DNA of 64,000 nucleotides from Pinirhizobacter sp036499745 (GCF_036499745.1 NZ_DASYDG010000023.1:1-64000); one strand, 5' to 3'; positions 8,880 to 19,100 are shown, counted from the first letter of the stretch. Notes: a model not told the origin generated them from the letters alone. Translations and numbers: made by a program.

Positions 8880-8910
8880 GGATGAAAGATTGTTCATCCA
8901 GGAAATTCCC
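8878..8910 (-). other. Coding-like segment GNFLDEQSFIR (copy A)
   Basis: Read on the minus strand this encodes GNFLDEQSFIR, 10 of 11 residues identical to the small reading frame at 38483-38554. Codons differ silently at Gly, Asn and Arg, and Ser is TCT here but AGC there. The frame could start at GTG 8934 but has no stop before it enters the CI-like gene in another phase, so a complete small gene cannot be defined here. It may be a decayed copy. Confidence 0.35.
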
Positions 8911-9113
8911 ATGCGCGAGAGCCCGCTCCCGCACCGTGAAGTTACGCCCTGCCGGCTTTCTCCATACTTTCGCAAGTTCCGGCGGTCCATGAAAGTTTTT
9001 TCATTTCTCCTCCGGAACGCAGGATTTCGCCGGTATCCGGTGCGCGAAATAGCAATCATCCAATGACAAGAAACATTCTATTTATCAGGTGGTTGAGCTC
9101 AATGTTCCTCGAC

Positions 9114-9130
9114 CTAGGAAAAATTCCTAG
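9114..9130. promoter_or_regulatory. Palindromic operator of receptor unit 1
   Basis: CTAGGAA-AAA-TTCCTAG, centred at 9122, lies 30 bp before the -35 box of the first receptor gene. The same palindrome occurs at the same relative place before receptors 2 and 3, which makes it a likely regulator-binding site. The regulator is not identifiable from the window. Confidence 0.7.
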
Positions 9131-9151
9131 CAAGAACTTGTTGAATTTGCG

Positions 9152-9179
9152 TTGTGGTTGCGTGACGAATGGGCTATTT
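9152..9179 (+). promoter_or_regulatory. Promoter of receptor gene 1
   Basis: TTGTGG (9152-9157), 16-bp spacer ending GGG, then CTATTT (9174-9179). Receptors 2 and 3 have the same layout (TTG..., 16 bp, GGGCTATA), so the call rests on three aligned copies. The predicted leader is about 170 nt. Confidence 0.65.
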
Positions 9180-9325
9180 ATTTACGCAGGAAATCGCGGC
9201 GGCTAACACCTCTGCGCAATATATTCCGTTTCGTCATGTTCCGGGTGGGGGAAACAAACCCGTTGCGTGGCGGCTCGGAGCACGTCGCGGCCCGCCCGCC
9301 TTGGGCAGTCGCATTTGGCTTGTTT

Positions 9326-9350
9326 GGCCCTTCGGGGTCATTGGGGAGAT
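9326..9350 (+). promoter_or_regulatory. UUCG hairpin abutting the ribosome binding site of receptor 1
   Basis: GGCCC-TTCG-GGGTC (9326-9339), a very stable UUCG tetraloop hairpin, is followed two bases later by the Shine-Dalgarno TTGGGGAGA. Receptors 2 and 3 also carry a hairpin just before GGGGAGA with different sequence, which suggests the structure rather than the sequence is kept. Confidence 0.5.
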
Positions 9351-9354
9351 TTCA

Positions 9355-12300
9355 ATGAATTTGGTCAACTCACAGCGCAGGCTTGTCCTGCGTCGTACGG
9401 CTTTGACTGTCGCGTTGATCGCCGGTCTGGCCGGTGGCGCCGACGTCCTGGCGCAGTCCAACGCGTCGGGCGTGATCTTCGGTCGCACCGACACGGCAGC
9501 GGGCACCACGATCCACCTGGAAAACGTCGACACCGGTTTCTCGCGTGACCTGACGCCGGGTTCGGACGGCCGCTACCGCGCATCATCGCTGCCGATCGGT
9601 CGCTACCGCGTGGCCCTGCAGCACGACGGCAAGACCGTCGATACGCGCGACAACGTCGAAGTGCAGGTCAACACCGGTACCGACGTGTCCTTTGCTTCCT
9701 CCGTGAACGCACAGAACCTGGAAGGCGTGGCCGTGGTTGCCAATGCACTGCCGGCGATCGACGTGTCCTCGGTGGACTCGCGCACGGTGCTCACTGCCGA
9801 GCAGCTGCAGAAGGTACCGGTAGCCCGCAACATTACCGCCGCCGCCCTGCTGGCGCCCGGCACCGTTGCCGGTGACTCGCGCTACGGCAACGTGGCTTCG
9901 TTCGGCGGCGCGTCGGCGGCTGAGAACCAGTACTACATCAACGGCTACGCTGTGACCAACTCGCTGACGGGTATTGGCCTCAGCCAGCTGCCGTTCGATG
10001 CGATCGACCAGCAGCAGGTGTACATCGGCGGCTATGGCGCCGAGTACGGTCGTTCCACCGGTGGCGTGGTCAACATCATCACCAAGCGCGGTACCAATAC
10101 GTGGAAGGCTGGCGCGCAGGTGTTGTGGACTCCCGGCTTCGCCCGCCAGAATCCGCGCTCGGTGTACCTGCCCAGCGACGGCTCGCTCTATCAGTACCGC
10201 GGCAAGAACAACAGTGATACCCAGCAGTACTCGGCCTACGTGAGCGGCCCGCTGATCAAGGATCGCCTGTTCTTCTATGCCACGGGTGACTTCACCCGCC
10301 AGATTGGCCGGACCACCAACAGCATCGCGGCCGGCACAGATCAGAACTACGACAGCAAGGCCACCCGCTGGTTGGGCAAGATCGACTGGAACATCACCGA
10401 CAGTCATATTCTTGAATTCACCGGCTTCGGCGACAAGACCGAGGAACACGATCAGGTCTATGCCTACGACTACGACACGCTGAAGAAGGGTAACTTCCTC
10501 GGTTCGTACGACCTGAAGAATTATGACGGCGGCGCCGGCGCAACCCCTGGCGGCAACTTCTACATCGGCAAGTACACCGGTTACATCACCGACAACCTGA
10601 CCATCAACGCGCTGTACGGCGAAAGCAAGTCCGAACACGTGCAGAACCCGACCAGCGCGTCGGGTGCCACCTGCCCGTTGGTCAGCGGCACGTACACCAA
10701 TGCCGCCGGCGATGTCCTGCGTCCGCCGGCGTGCTACTTGCTGGGCAGCCTGCTGTCGCCAGGCGCCAACGACAAGACCAAGGGCTGGCGCCTTGACGTC
10801 GAATACCACCTGGGCGATCACGATGTGCGCGTGGGCGTGGACAACCAGACGCTGAAGTCGTTCTCCGGTACGTCCTATGAGAACAACCAGCGCTTCATCT
10901 ACACCGTCGCACCCGCCACTGGGTTGATCCCGAGCCGTCCTGATGTCGCCTTCGCACCCGGCACCCTCAACTACGTCGACTATCGCGTGTTCTCGGCGGC
11001 AGCGAAGGTGAAGGTGGAGCAGGAAGCACAGTTCATCGAAGACCGCTGGCAGATCACCGACCGCTGGCTTGCGATTCTTGGCCTGCGTAATGAGCAGTTC
11101 AAGAACTTCAACGGCAACGGTGACGTGTACGTGAAGCAGCGCCACCAGCTGGCCCCGCGCCTGGGCGTGAGCTGGGATGTGTTCGGCGATTCGTCGCTGA
11201 AGGTCTACGCCAACGCCGGTCGTTACCACCTGGCGGTGCCCGCCAATGTCGCCATTCGTGGCGCCTCGGCCCAGCTGTACAGCAGCCAGTACGGCACCTT
11301 CACCGGCATCAACGCCGATGGTTCGCCGCAGGGCTTCACGCCCAACGGCGGCACCTACTTCCTCAATGGCGCCAACAACGTTTCCCCGGATCCGCGCACG
11401 GTCGCCGCCAAGGGCCTGGGCGCCTACTACCAGGATGAATACATCCTGGGCTTCGACAAGCAGCTGGGCAACAACTACACGTTCGGCGCCAAGGTGATCT
11501 ACCGCAAGCTGCGTAACATCATCGACGACATGTGCGATGCCCGTCCGTTCGAGAAGTACGCCGCGCGCAACAACATCGACATCTCCAACGCAACGATATC
11601 CGGTTGCTACCTGTTCAACCCGGGCAAGAACAATACCTTCCTGGTCGACACCGGTGGCGGCAACTTCCAGGAGTTCAAGCTCACCAAGGACGACTTCGTC
11701 ACGCCCGAAGGCGTGGGCTTCCCGGACCTCAAGCGCAAGTACTACGCGCTGGACATGTACATGGAGCACCAGTTCACCGACCGTTGGTACGGCAAGCTGG
11801 AATACGTGTTCTCGCGTAGCTATGGCAACTCCGAAGGCCTGCTGAAGTCGGACATCGGCCAGCGCGACCCCTCGGTCACGCAGGACTGGGATGCACCGGA
11901 ACTGATGATCGGTTCAAACGGTCCGCTGCCAAACGACCGTACGCACCAGCTGAAGGGTTACGGCTGGTTCCAGATGAACGAGCAGTGGTTGTTCGGCGCG
12001 AACCTTGCGATTCTTTCAGGTCGTCCGAAGAACTGCATCGGCGCGTCGCCCAACGATCCGATCCAGTACGGCGAGTCGTATTTCTACTGCGACGGGAAGA
12101 TCGCGCCGCGTGGCTCGAAGGGTCGCCTGCCGTACACCTACCAGCTCGACCTGAGCGCGCAGTGGACCCCGGCGTTCGCCAACCACCAGCTTGCCTTCAC
12201 CGCGGACGTCTTCAACGTCACGGGCAAGCAGCGCGTGACCTCTCAGTCGGAATACGGCAATACCGACGTCGGCGTGGCCGATCCGGATTACCAACGTCCG

Positions 12301-12360
12301 CTGAGCTTCCAGACGCCGCGTTACCTGCGCCTGGGCGCCCGTTGGGATTTCTCGCTGTAA
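9355..12360 (+). CDS. TonB-dependent outer membrane receptor 1 (Oar-like)
   Basis: A 1001-residue outer-membrane receptor. A signal peptide (about 1-33, cut near VLA-QS) is followed by a carboxypeptidase-regulatory-like (Ig-fold) domain (about 37-115), a plug with GAEYGRSTGG (residues about 225-235), and a 22-strand-type barrel ending in RWDFSL. Oar-like members have no classical TonB box at the extreme N-terminus and their ligands are mostly unknown; uptake of peptides, glycans or siderophores is possible. The ATG at 9355 follows GGGGAGA; a frame extending upstream to 9169 lacks a signal peptide and would read through the promoter. It is the first of four paralogues and closest to copy 2 (shared SNASGVIFGR after the signal peptide). 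Confidence 0.92.
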   Translation: MNLVNSQRRLVLRRTALTVALIAGLAGGADVLAQSNASGVIFGRTDTAAGTTIHLENVDTGFSRDLTPGSDGRYRASSLPIGRYRVALQHDGKTVDTRDNVEVQVNTGTDVSFASSVNAQNLEGVAVVANALPAIDVSSVDSRTVLTAEQLQKVPVARNITAAALLAPGTVAGDSRYGNVASFGGASAAENQYYINGYAVTNSLTGIGLSQLPFDAIDQQQVYIGGYGAEYGRSTGGVVNIITKRGTNTWKAGAQVLWTPGFARQNPRSVYLPSDGSLYQYRGKNNSDTQQYSAYVSGPLIKDRLFFYATGDFTRQIGRTTNSIAAGTDQNYDSKATRWLGKIDWNITDSHILEFTGFGDKTEEHDQVYAYDYDTLKKGNFLGSYDLKNYDGGAGATPGGNFYIGKYTGYITDNLTINALYGESKSEHVQNPTSASGATCPLVSGTYTNAAGDVLRPPACYLLGSLLSPGANDKTKGWRLDVEYHLGDHDVRVGVDNQTLKSFSGTSYENNQRFIYTVAPATGLIPSRPDVAFAPGTLNYVDYRVFSAAAKVKVEQEAQFIEDRWQITDRWLAILGLRNEQFKNFNGNGDVYVKQRHQLAPRLGVSWDVFGDSSLKVYANAGRYHLAVPANVAIRGASAQLYSSQYGTFTGINADGSPQGFTPNGGTYFLNGANNVSPDPRTVAAKGLGAYYQDEYILGFDKQLGNNYTFGAKVIYRKLRNIIDDMCDARPFEKYAARNNIDISNATISGCYLFNPGKNNTFLVDTGGGNFQEFKLTKDDFVTPEGVGFPDLKRKYYALDMYMEHQFTDRWYGKLEYVFSRSYGNSEGLLKSDIGQRDPSVTQDWDAPELMIGSNGPLPNDRTHQLKGYGWFQMNEQWLFGANLAILSGRPKNCIGASPNDPIQYGESYFYCDGKIAPRGSKGRLPYTYQLDLSAQWTPAFANHQLAFTADVFNVTGKQRVTSQSEYGNTDVGVADPDYQRPLSFQTPRYLRLGARWDFSL

Positions 12361-12380
12361 CCAAAACAACAATATGAGGT

Positions 12381-12400
12381 GCGGGCCTGCAAAGGCCCGC
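12381..12400 (+). repeat. Hairpin in the 3' UTR of receptor 1
   Basis: GCGGGCCT-GCAA-AGGCCCGC, a perfect 8-bp stem with a GNRA-type tetraloop, between the stop codon and the terminator. Copies 2 and 3 have degraded versions at the same place. Confidence 0.6.
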
Positions 12401-12417
12401 GAACTCCCCAGACTCTT

Positions 12418-12447
12418 GCCGCCGGCTTCCCACCGGCGGCTTTTTTT
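12418..12447 (+). terminator. Terminator of receptor 1
   Basis: GCCGCCGG (12418-12425) pairs with CCGGCGGC (12433-12440), followed by seven Ts. The same stem and loop recur after receptors 2 and 3. Confidence 0.9.
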
Positions 12448-12456
12448 ATCCCGGCA

Positions 12457-12471
12457 TAGGAAAAATTCCTA
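12457..12471. promoter_or_regulatory. Palindromic operator of receptor unit 2
   Basis: TAGGAA-AAA-TTCCTA, centred at 12464, 30 bp before the -35 box at 12494; identical core and spacing to unit 1. Confidence 0.7.
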
Positions 12472-12493
12472 GGGGTAATTTCTTACGTTTTCG

Positions 12494-12521
12494 TTGTGTC
12501 GGCGTTACTTCTGGGCTATAT
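12494..12521 (+). promoter_or_regulatory. Promoter of receptor gene 2
   Basis: TTGTGT (12494-12499), 16-bp spacer ending GGG, CTATAT (12516-12521). It aligns with the promoters of units 1 and 3. The leader would be about 145 nt. Confidence 0.65.
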
Positions 12522-12637
12522 GGGAATCGTAAGTTCCTGCGCTGGCGGGGCTTGCGAGACCTCGCCGGGGAGCGACGGGGTCGGGACGTCGAAATCCACG
12601 GAGCCCTTGGTCACGCGACCACACCTTGACGTACTTG

Positions 12638-12666
12638 CCGGCCGCCGCGCCGGAATTTTGGGGAGA
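12638..12666 (+). promoter_or_regulatory. Leader hairpin and ribosome binding site of receptor 2
   Basis: CCGGC (12638-12642) pairs with GCCGG (12649-12653), shortly before TTTTGGGGAGA. This is the counterpart of the UUCG hairpin of unit 1. Confidence 0.45.
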
Positions 12667-12671
12667 CAACC

Positions 12672-15600
12672 ATGAATCTCGTTCTCAAGCGACGCGGTAC
12701 CGCCCTTAGGCGTACCGCGCTAGCTCTCGGTCTTGTCGCCGGTTTTGCCGGCTCGGCCGACATTTACGCGCAGTCCAATGCCTCGGGCGTGATCTTCGGT
12801 CGTGCCGAGGGCGGCACGATCCATCTGGAAAACACCGACACGGGCCTTACCCGTGACATCGAAGTGGGCGCCGACGGCCGTTACCGCGCCTCGTCACTGC
12901 CCATTGGCGTTTACAAGGTAAGCCTGGTACGCAATGGCGCCACCGTCGATAGCCGCAGCAGCGTGCAGGTGACAGTCGGCCAGGGTACTGACGTCTCGTT
13001 CGCCGGCGGTTCCAGCGCCGCCAACGCACAGAACCTGGAAGGCGTGCAGGTGATCGGCACGGCGCTGCCCTCGATCGACGTCTCGAACGTCGATTCCCGC
13101 ACGGTGCTTACCTCCCAGCAACTGCAGAAGCTGCCCATCGGCCAGAACGTCAACGCGGCAGCCCTGCTGGCGCCGGGTTCGGTCAGCGCCGATAGCCGCT
13201 ACGGCAACGCCATCTCGCTCGGCGGCGCCTCCGCGGCCGAGAATCAGTACTACGTCAACGGTTTCCCGGTCACCAATCCGTTGACCGGCCTGGGCTTCTC
13301 CAGCCTGCCGTTCGACTCGATCGACCAGGAGCAGGTGTTCACCGGCGGCTATGGCGCCGAGTACGGCCGCTCCACCGGCGGCGTGGTCAACATCATCACC
13401 AAGCGCGGCAGCAATACCTGGAAGGGCTCGGTCGAGGCGCAAGTGGTGCCGCGCAAGCTCAAGGCTTCCCCGCGGTCGATCTATTACCCCAAGACGGGTA
13501 ATTTCCCCAATACGGACGGCACCATCTACCAGTACCGCAACGAGAACAGGACCTCGCAGGTGCTGTACAACGCATCCATCGGCGGCCCGCTGATCAAGGA
13601 CAAGCTGTTCATTTACGCGGCCGGTGAATACACGCGCGACGAAGGACAGAAGGGCGTCAATAGCGTGCTGGCGCGCACGCAGAGCAACGACACCACCAAG
13701 GTCACGCGCTGGTTGGGCAAGATCGACTGGAACATCACCGATAGCAACATCCTTGAGCTGACCGGCGCCGGCGATGACAACATCATCGACAGCCAGATAT
13801 ACGGTTATAGCTACGCCGACGGATCCAGGGGCCGCTACATCGGCTCGGAGCACCGCAAGAACACCGGTACCGCCAATTCCTCTCCGGGCGGCACCATGTG
13901 GGTGGGCAAGTACACCGGCTACGTGACTGATGATCTCACCGTCAGTGCGCTGTACGGCAAGAGCAAGGCACCACATCTTGACGTCCCGCTGGGACTGAGC
14001 GGCGGTATTTGCCCGAACATTACCGACAACCGTACCTTCGGCTCGCCGCGTGTCAGCTGTGCTCCCGTGCAGGGCAACCTGATCGTGCCCGGTGCCAATG
14101 ACAAGACCAAGGCGCTGCGCTTCGATGTCGAATACCGCCTTGGCTCCCATGACCTGCGCGCAGGTATCGATAACCAGACACTGGAATCGTTCGCCGGTCT
14201 TGCCAGCCAGGGTGGCGCTACCTGGGTGTATACCGACGCTCCCGACGACGGCATCATCGAAGGCTATCCGGACCTGGTCGTACCGCCCGGTGCTACTGAA
14301 ATCGCCCAGCGCGTGATCTTCAGCGCTTCGGGCAACACCAAGGTGGAGCAGGAAGCACAGTTCATCGAAGACCATTGGCAGGTGACCGACCGCTGGCTGG
14401 CGTACATCGGCCTGCGAAACGAGCAGTTCAAGAACTTCAACACCGATGGCGACGTCTATGTGAAGCAGCGCCACCAGCTGGCGCCTCGCCTGGGTGTCAC
14501 CTGGGATGTCTACGGCGACTCCACGCTGAAGATCTATGCCAACGCCGGCCGTTATCACCTGGCCGTGCCGTCCAACGTGGCCATCCGAGGCGCCGGTCCC
14601 AGCCGCTTCGAGCGCCAGTGGTTCTACTACACGTCGGTCGATCCCACCACGGGTGCGCCGGCCAACCCGACGGCCATCAGCGGCGTATCCTTCGCAAACG
14701 GTGCCAATGGTTCCTCACCGAACCCGGTGACACTGTCGAAGAAGGGTCTGTCGGCTTACTACCAGGATGAGTTCATCGTCGGCTTCGACAGGCAGCTGGG
14801 CACCGAGTGGACCGTGGGCGCCAAGGCCACCTACCGAAAGCTCAAGAGCATCATCGACGACTTCTGCGATGCCCGTCCGTTCCTGAACTACGCCGCCGCC
14901 AACAACATCGAGTTCACCAACCCGGCGTTTACCGATTACCTGTCCAACGGTTCGCCCTGCCTGTTGTTCAATCCAGGTTCTGGCGGTACGTTCAATGTCG
15001 ATACCACGGGCAATGGCGACATCCAGCAGTGGAAGCTCAGCGGCGCGGATCTCGGCTTTCCGCACCTCAAGCGCAAGTACCTGGCAGTGAGCCTCTACGC
15101 CGAACACCAGTTCGCCGACAAGCTCTATGGCAAGGTCGAGTACGTATGGTCAAAGAGCTACGGCAACTCCGAAGGCCTGCTGCTTTCGGACATCGGCCAG
15201 CAGGATCCATCGGTTACGCAGGCCTGGGACTTCCCGGAACTGATGAACGCGGCCAGCGGCTACCTGCCCAACGACCGTCGCCACACGCTTAAAGCGTACG
15301 GCTACTACCAGCTCACTCCGGAATGGCTGTTCGGTGCGACCTTCGTCGCGGCGTCCGGCCGTCCGAAGAACTGCCTTGGCCAATACCCGGAAGATCCGTA
15401 TGGCTATGGTGCGGCGTTCTTCTACTGCAATGGCCAGTTCGTGCCGCGCGGTACCGCTGGCCGCCTGCCCTGGACGTACAACCTGGGCCTGTCGACCGAG
15501 TACCGTCCGGCGTTCGCCAACCACCAGCTGGCGTTCTCGGCGGATGTGATCAATGTGTTCAACCAGCAGCGCATGCAGAACCGTGTGGAGACGTCCACGA

Positions 15601-15698
15601 CGGCCGCTGGCAGCCCCCTCAACACCTACGGTCGAGCGCTCTCCTATAGCGATCCGCGTTACTTCCGTTTCGCCGTGAAGTACGACTTCTCGCTGTAA
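12672..15698 (+). CDS. TonB-dependent outer membrane receptor 2 (Oar-like)
   Basis: A 1008-residue paralogue of receptor 1. Signal peptide about 1-33 (ADIYA-QS), regulatory-like Ig-fold domain, plug with GAEYGRSTGG and barrel ending KYDFSL. Long blocks are identical to copy 1, such as VEQEAQFIED and RNEQFKNFN in the barrel, while the predicted extracellular loops differ (for example the region before the cysteine pair near residue 450). That pattern suggests duplication followed by loop diversification, so the two may bind different ligands. It has its own palindrome, promoter and terminator and is therefore probably a separate transcription unit. Confidence 0.92.
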   Translation: MNLVLKRRGTALRRTALALGLVAGFAGSADIYAQSNASGVIFGRAEGGTIHLENTDTGLTRDIEVGADGRYRASSLPIGVYKVSLVRNGATVDSRSSVQVTVGQGTDVSFAGGSSAANAQNLEGVQVIGTALPSIDVSNVDSRTVLTSQQLQKLPIGQNVNAAALLAPGSVSADSRYGNAISLGGASAAENQYYVNGFPVTNPLTGLGFSSLPFDSIDQEQVFTGGYGAEYGRSTGGVVNIITKRGSNTWKGSVEAQVVPRKLKASPRSIYYPKTGNFPNTDGTIYQYRNENRTSQVLYNASIGGPLIKDKLFIYAAGEYTRDEGQKGVNSVLARTQSNDTTKVTRWLGKIDWNITDSNILELTGAGDDNIIDSQIYGYSYADGSRGRYIGSEHRKNTGTANSSPGGTMWVGKYTGYVTDDLTVSALYGKSKAPHLDVPLGLSGGICPNITDNRTFGSPRVSCAPVQGNLIVPGANDKTKALRFDVEYRLGSHDLRAGIDNQTLESFAGLASQGGATWVYTDAPDDGIIEGYPDLVVPPGATEIAQRVIFSASGNTKVEQEAQFIEDHWQVTDRWLAYIGLRNEQFKNFNTDGDVYVKQRHQLAPRLGVTWDVYGDSTLKIYANAGRYHLAVPSNVAIRGAGPSRFERQWFYYTSVDPTTGAPANPTAISGVSFANGANGSSPNPVTLSKKGLSAYYQDEFIVGFDRQLGTEWTVGAKATYRKLKSIIDDFCDARPFLNYAAANNIEFTNPAFTDYLSNGSPCLLFNPGSGGTFNVDTTGNGDIQQWKLSGADLGFPHLKRKYLAVSLYAEHQFADKLYGKVEYVWSKSYGNSEGLLLSDIGQQDPSVTQAWDFPELMNAASGYLPNDRRHTLKAYGYYQLTPEWLFGATFVAASGRPKNCLGQYPEDPYGYGAAFFYCNGQFVPRGTAGRLPWTYNLGLSTEYRPAFANHQLAFSADVINVFNQQRMQNRVETSTTAAGSPLNTYGRALSYSDPRYFRFAVKYDFSL

Positions 15699-15751
15699 CC
15701 CACAAAAAAAAGATGCAGTCGGGTCCAAGGGCCCGTGACTCCCCAGACCTG

Positions 15752-15782
15752 GCCGCCGGCTTCCCACCGGCGGCTTTTTTTT
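15752..15782 (+). terminator. Terminator of receptor 2
   Basis: GCCGCCGG (15752-15759) pairs with CCGGCGGC (15767-15774), then eight Ts; the loop CTTCCCA is identical to that after receptor 1. Confidence 0.9.
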
Positions 15783-15909
15783 ATCGCCGATTTGCCGAAA
15801 GATTCTGCGACAGGCCCTACTTAAGAAAAGTTTCATGCGATTTCATGCGCATTAATTTACGTTAAGAAACAAGCTGTTTCCTGCCGTATTGGCTGCCTGA
15901 ATTGGCTTT

Positions 15910-15928
15910 CCTAGGAATTATTCCTAGG
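15910..15928. promoter_or_regulatory. Palindromic operator of receptor unit 3
   Basis: CCTAGGAAT-T-ATTCCTAGG, a perfect 9-bp-arm palindrome centred at 15919, the most complete of the three copies. It sits 28 bp before the -35 box. Confidence 0.72.
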
Positions 15929-15946
15929 GAAACCTCATAAATCTCG

Positions 15947-15974
15947 TTGAGACGGCTTAATGAATGGGCTATAG
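15947..15974 (+). promoter_or_regulatory. Promoter of receptor gene 3
   Basis: TTGAGA (15947-15952), 16-bp spacer ending GGG, CTATAG (15969-15974). The leader would be about 190 nt. Confidence 0.65.
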
Positions 15975-16134
15975 ATACGCCGCAATTATTTGCTAACGCG
16001 ACATCTATCGGTTCGCAAATTTTTCGCAAGTAAGGGGGCGGGTAGCCGGGGAGCGGTTGCCTTGCTTGTTGGTCATTAATTGGTAAACGGGGATGCGCCG
16101 GCTCCATTGGTCGACGCAACAATCTGATTTGCTT

Positions 16135-16160
16135 GCCCAGTCTTCTGGGTCTTGGGGAGA
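16135..16160 (+). promoter_or_regulatory. Leader hairpin and ribosome binding site of receptor 3
   Basis: GCCCAG-TCTT-CTGGGT (16135-16150) is followed by CTTGGGGAGA, the same arrangement as in units 1 and 2. The rest of the 470-bp gap before receptor 3 holds the terminator of unit 2, the palindrome and the promoter; no gene is seen in it. Confidence 0.5.
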
Positions 16161-16168
16161 AATACTCA

Positions 16169-19100
16169 ATGAATGCTAATTCGCAGCGCAGGCTTTGCCT
16201 GCGCCGTACGGTGCTGGCTGTCGCCCTGGTTTCCGGCCTTGCCGGCACCAGCGCGGTCCTGGCGCAGTCCAATGCTTCCGGCGCCATGTTCGGCAACGCG
16301 CCGGCCGATTCCAGCAGCACCATCCTGATCGAGAACACCGATACCGGCTTTTCGCGTGAGGTTGCCGTTGATTCGAGCGGCCGCTACCGTATTTCATCGC
16401 TGCCCGTGGGCACCTACCGGGTCAGCCTGAAGAGCGCTGGCAAGACGGTATCCACGCGTGACAACGTGGCTATTAACGTCGGCGGCGGCTCGGAAGTCTC
16501 CTTTACCGGAGAAGGTACCGCCACCAAGGCACAGACCCTGGAAGGCGTGTCCGTGGTCGCTTCCGCGCTTCCGACCATCGACGTATCGGTGGCCGATGCG
16601 CGCACCGTGCTGACTGCCACCCAGTTGGCCCGCGTGCCCGTGGCCCGCAACATCACCGCCGCCGCCCTGCTGGCGCCGGGTGTCGTCGCCGGCGACTCGC
16701 GCTATGGCCCACAGGCACTGAGCATCGGTGGTTCGGCAGCTTCCGAGAACGCGACCTTCATCAACGGTTACGCCGTAACGAACACGCTGAACAACATCGG
16801 TTCAACCTCGCTGCCGTTCGACGCGATCGACCAGGAGCAGGTACTGACTGGCGGCTACGGCGCTGAGTTCGGCCGTTCTACCGGTGGCGTGATCAATATC
16901 ATCACCAAACGCGGCACCAACGAGTGGAAGGGCAGCATCGCCGCCTATTGGGACCCGAAGTCGCTGCAGGCGAACCCGAAGAACATCTACTACCCGAACA
17001 ATGGCAGTGCCCAGGGCGGCGTTCTGTTCACCGACCGCAATGTAAACAAGCGCTACATCGGTTCAGAGATGATCGCCATCGGTGGTCCGCTGATCAAGGA
17101 TCGTCTGTTCTTCTACGGCAACGTGGAAACCACCCGCCAGGAAGGCGTGAACAACGGCAGCGTGCTGGTCGGTCCGAACACGCGCTACCAGCAACAGGTG
17201 ATCAAGGACCCACGCTGGTTGGGCAAGATCGACTGGAACATCAACGACAACAACATCGTTGAACTGACCGGCATCGGCGACAAGGAAACGCGGGAATTCA
17301 CCAACTATCCGTTCGACTACGACACCCTTCAGCAGGGTGATGTGGCCAAGAGCGGCACGTATCAGAAGATCGGTGGCGAGACTTACATCGGCAAGTATAC
17401 CGGCTATGTCACCGACGACTTTACCGTCACCGCGCTGTACGGCAAGCAGGACAGTGTGAACTACCTGGTGCCGACGCTCGGCTACAGCACGGCGTATCCA
17501 TTTGTAAGTGACGGCCGCACAGGCACGACGGCGAGTGGGCCCTATGCGATGACTTGCCTCCCCGGCCAGCCAGCACCGTGCAAGGTGTCCGACTTCAACA
17601 ACCTGCAGTCGTCTATCCAGGATCCGGGTGCGATAAACAAGTCCCATGGTTACCGCGTCGACTTTGAGTACCGCATCGGAGGCCACGATCTGCGCCTGGG
17701 CTACGACCAGCAGACGCTGGAAGCCCAGAACGGTACCCAGGTCGGTGGCGTGGGCTATCGCTGGGCTTACGCGGAAACGTCCGATCCGGCCTCACGTCCT
17801 GCCAACAGCCCGTTCTTCCTGCCCATAGGCAGCAACGAATACGTGCAGCAGGTATTCAACACCACGGGCGGTTCGTTCCGCGTGGATCAGGAAGCGGTGT
17901 ACCTGGAAGATCGCTGGCAGGTGACCGACCAGTGGCTGTTGTCTCTCGGCCTGCGTAATGAGCAGTTCAAGAACTTCAATGCTGACGGCGACGTGTATGT
18001 GAAGCAGCGCCATCAGCTGGCCCCACGCCTGGGCGCCACCTGGGACGTGTTTGGCGATTCCACCTTCAAGGTGTTCGCCAACGCCGGTCGCTACCACCTG
18101 GCCATGCCCAACAACGTGGCTTTGCGTGGCGCCGCGGGATCGTCGATCTACTCCACGTACTACAGTTTCAGCGGCATCGATGCCAATGGCGTGCCGCAGA
18201 ACCTGGTGTCACTTGCCAATCCGGGCAACCACCAGGTGTGCAAGGGCGTCGATCATTACCCGTATCTCTCGGCCAACTGCGAATACGGCGATGCCCCGGA
18301 CCCGAAGACGGTTGCTGCCAAGGGCATCAAGGCACACTTCCAGGATGAATATGTGCTGGGCATGGAGAAGGCCCTCAACGACCACCTCGTGTTCGGTGCG
18401 CGCGGTACCTACCGCAAGCTGCGTAGCGCCGTGGACGACACCTGCGCTGCCGTCCTGGGTGGCTCGTGCTATCTGTTCAACCCGGGCCGGGCCAATGACT
18501 TCCTGGTCGACAACGGTGACGGTACCTACACCACCGAACACTTCAGCAGCGAAGACCTGACGCACTTCCCGCTCAAGCGTAAATACGCCGCGCTGGACCT
18601 GTGGCTTGAGCATCAATTCGACGGCAAGTTCTTCTACCGCCTGGACTACACCTTCTCGAAGAACTACGGCAACACCGAAGGCCAGCTGCTTTCGGACCTT
18701 GGCCAGGCCGACGTATCGCAAAGCCAGGCCTGGGATGACGTATCACTGATGGTCGGCTCCAACGGCCTTCTGCCCAACAACCGCAAGCACCAGTTCAAGG
18801 CCTTCGGCTATTGGCAGGCCTCGGATGAATGGATGTTCGGTGCCAACGTGCTGGTCCGTTCGGGTCGTCCCAAACAGTGCCTGAGCTATATCGGTCCTGA
18901 TCAAGCGGATCCGGTGAGCTACTTGGACAGCTATTTCTTCTGTGTGGATAGCACGAAGGTGCACCCGCGCGGCACGTTCGGCAGCCTGCCATGGGAATAC
19001 AAGCTTGACCTGACCGCGGCCTACTCGCCGCGCTGGGTCACCGGTCTGCGCTTCCGCCTGGACGTGTTCAATGTGCTCAACAAGCAGGTCGTGCAGAACC

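Noticed and set aside
8431..8934. 167-codon frame containing GNFLDEQSFIR
   Set aside because: Beyond the motif it is out of phase with the CI-like gene and looks like a shadow; only the motif itself was kept as an observation.
9583..11769. Long minus-strand frame over receptor 1, similar ones over receptor 2 (12894-14558) and 4
   Set aside because: They mirror conserved receptor codons and have no ribosome site or recognisable domain.
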